Assembly: GCF_030159955.1 (NCBI RefSeq)
Contig: NZ_BSNK01000001.1
Span: 1,178,001 to 1,242,000 of the forward strand
DNA from: Algimonas ampicilliniresistens
GTDB lineage: Bacteria; Pseudomonadota; Alphaproteobacteria; Caulobacterales; Maricaulaceae
Reading direction: 5' to 3'
Length of the DNA: 64,000 nt
Of the stretch, positions 63,189 through 64,000 are shown piece by piece. A model generated the notes under the pieces. That model saw nothing but the letters and a program-made list of their open reading frames with translations, made no database searches and was not told the origin of the DNA. Both the position numbers and the translations under genes were made by a program. Every line of letters begins with the position of its first letter. Position 1 is the first letter of the stretch.

Positions 63189-64000
63189 ACTGGCCTGTCC
63201 CCGACAAGACGTTTCGGGAAGAATTCTACAGGATCCAACGTCTCCCGCCTTATGTTTTTGCCGAAGTCAACAAGCTGAAGGCTGAACTCCGTGCGGATGG
63301 GTCCGACATCATCGATTTCGGCTTCGGCAATCCCGACCTGCCGACTCCCAAACATGTCATCGATAAGCTGATCGAGACGGTTCAGAAGCCCAATGTAACA
63401 GGCTATTCGGCCTCGCGTGGGATCAAAGGGCTACGCCAAGCCTGTGCGCGCTATTATGATCGGCGCTTTGATGTCTCGCTTAATCCAGAGACACAAGTCA
63501 TCGCCACAATCGGATCTAAGGAAGGGTTTGCCAACCTTGCGCAAGCGATCACTGCACCGGGCGACGTGATCTATGCGCCAGATCCATCTTATCCGCTCCA
63601 TGCTTATGGCTTCATCATCGCGGGTGCGAAGATCAAAGGCATTCCCGCCATTACGGCTGACGAGTATCTCGCTGGAGTGAAAAAGGCTCTATCTGAAGAC
63701 GATAAGCCCCCTTTGGCGATCGTGGTTTGCTTCCCATCGAACCCGACGGGCATGACCTGTGATTTGTCGTTCTATGAAGAGATCATCGCGATCGCAAAAG
63801 CCAATGATATCATTATCTTGTCGGACCTAGCGTATTCAGAAATCTATTTTGGCGATCCTCCGCCCTCTATCTTTCAGGTACCGGGTGCGCGGGACATTCT
63901 CGCTGTTGAGACCATCTCACTGTCCAAAACCTATTCCATGGCCGGATGGCGTATGGGTTTTGCCGTGGGTCATGAGCGCCTGATCGCAGCGCTAACCCGG
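63185..64000 (+). CDS. Aminotransferase class I/II, AlaC/LL-DAP aminotransferase-like (3'-truncated)
   Basis: The first 272 residues of a fold-type I PLP aminotransferase; the rest lies beyond the window. Visible: FGFGNPDLPTPKHV near residue 47, the CFPSNPTGMTC segment, SDLAYSEIYFGD and the PLP-Lys motif SLSKTYSMAGWRMGF. The sequence best fits the group annotated as alanine transaminase AlaC or LL-diaminopimelate aminotransferase. In alphaproteobacteria this gene often precedes homoserine dehydrogenase; that next gene is outside the window. Confidence 0.88.
   Translation, partial: MNWPVPDKTFREEFYRIQRLPPYVFAEVNKLKAELRADGSDIIDFGFGNPDLPTPKHVIDKLIETVQKPNVTGYSASRGIKGLRQACARYYDRRFDVSLNPETQVIATIGSKEGFANLAQAITAPGDVIYAPDPSYPLHAYGFIIAGAKIKGIPAITADEYLAGVKKALSEDDKPPLAIVVCFPSNPTGMTCDLSFYEEIIAIAKANDIIILSDLAYSEIYFGDPPPSIFQVPGARDILAVETISLSKTYSMAGWRMGFAVGHERLIAALTR

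Noticed and set aside
1-64000. CRISPR arrays, insertion sequences, prophage or integrative elements
   Set aside because: No regularly spaced repeats, transposases, integrases or attachment-like duplications at the single tRNA gene were seen.

Overview
The window is a dense chromosomal segment of an alphaproteobacterium, most likely a marine member of the Maricaulales/Hyphomonadaceae type. Evidence for this is the C4-pathway 5-aminolevulinate synthase beside hemB, the glyA-nrdR-rib-nusB-thiL and plsX-fabH-ihfA-merR orders, a CBP3-type ubiquinol-cytochrome c chaperone next to bamE, rpoH, a Bpt transferase, DUF3126 after cysE, and a GGAAC-N17-CGTT promoter of the alphaproteobacterial general stress sigma factor EcfG. 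The family-level assignment is an inference from gene content. I saw no phage, insertion sequence, integrase, CRISPR array or rRNA. One tRNA (Pro, GGG) is present. No gene-free stretch exceeds about 280 bases.

Layout: 1-9.3 kb holds the 3' part of a class II DAHP synthase gene, a tandem pair of related membrane proteins, HU, a Gfo/Idh oxidoreductase coupled to a serine hydrolase, a lipoprotein animal-type haem peroxidase, and NAD synthetase. 9.3-21 kb holds gltX, an orphan phytoene synthase, trpE, a PpiD-like chaperone, tpiA, a PAN-domain secreted protein, RF3, a DUF1704 (MATCAP-like) putative metalloprotease, and an XRE/S24-like regulator. 21-29.3 kb holds gph, the glmU-rpiA-gor run, a hemerythrin-like protein with a stress promoter, rpoH, queF, and cysE-DUF3126-gamma carbonic anhydrase. 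29.3-34.4 kb is the least conserved part: a GYF_2 protein, a large multi-pass membrane protein, a patatin, a DUF2799 lipoprotein and a tandem pair of small secreted cysteine-containing paralogues. 34.4-47.2 kb holds asd, an M16 protease, M48 protease plus LemA, a TakP-type TRAP transporter followed by bpt, an SLC13/TrkA-C transporter and a beta-hydroxyacid dehydrogenase. 47.2-64 kb holds hemB/hemA, glyA-nrdR-ribE-ribBA-ribH-nusB-thiL, bamE, the CBP3 chaperone, plsX-fabH-ihfA-merR, tRNA-Pro, heme A synthase, rplM-rpsI, argC, a small lipoprotein and the start of an aminotransferase gene.

The genes are mostly housekeeping: aromatic and tryptophan synthesis, tetrapyrroles, riboflavin, fatty-acid initiation, cell-wall sugar nucleotides, envelope biogenesis and proteolysis. 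Packing is tight. Many co-directional genes overlap by 4 bases, and four of the twelve convergent pairs share a single tetranucleotide that gives both stop codons. I found no obvious undescribed defence or mobile system. The best leads are the EcfG promoter and hairpin ahead of the hemerythrin-like gene, the zinc-site-less GTP cyclohydrolase II domain of RibBA together with absence of ribD, the paired secreted Cys proteins, the bacterial DUF1704 putative metalloprotease, and the haem peroxidase lipoprotein.
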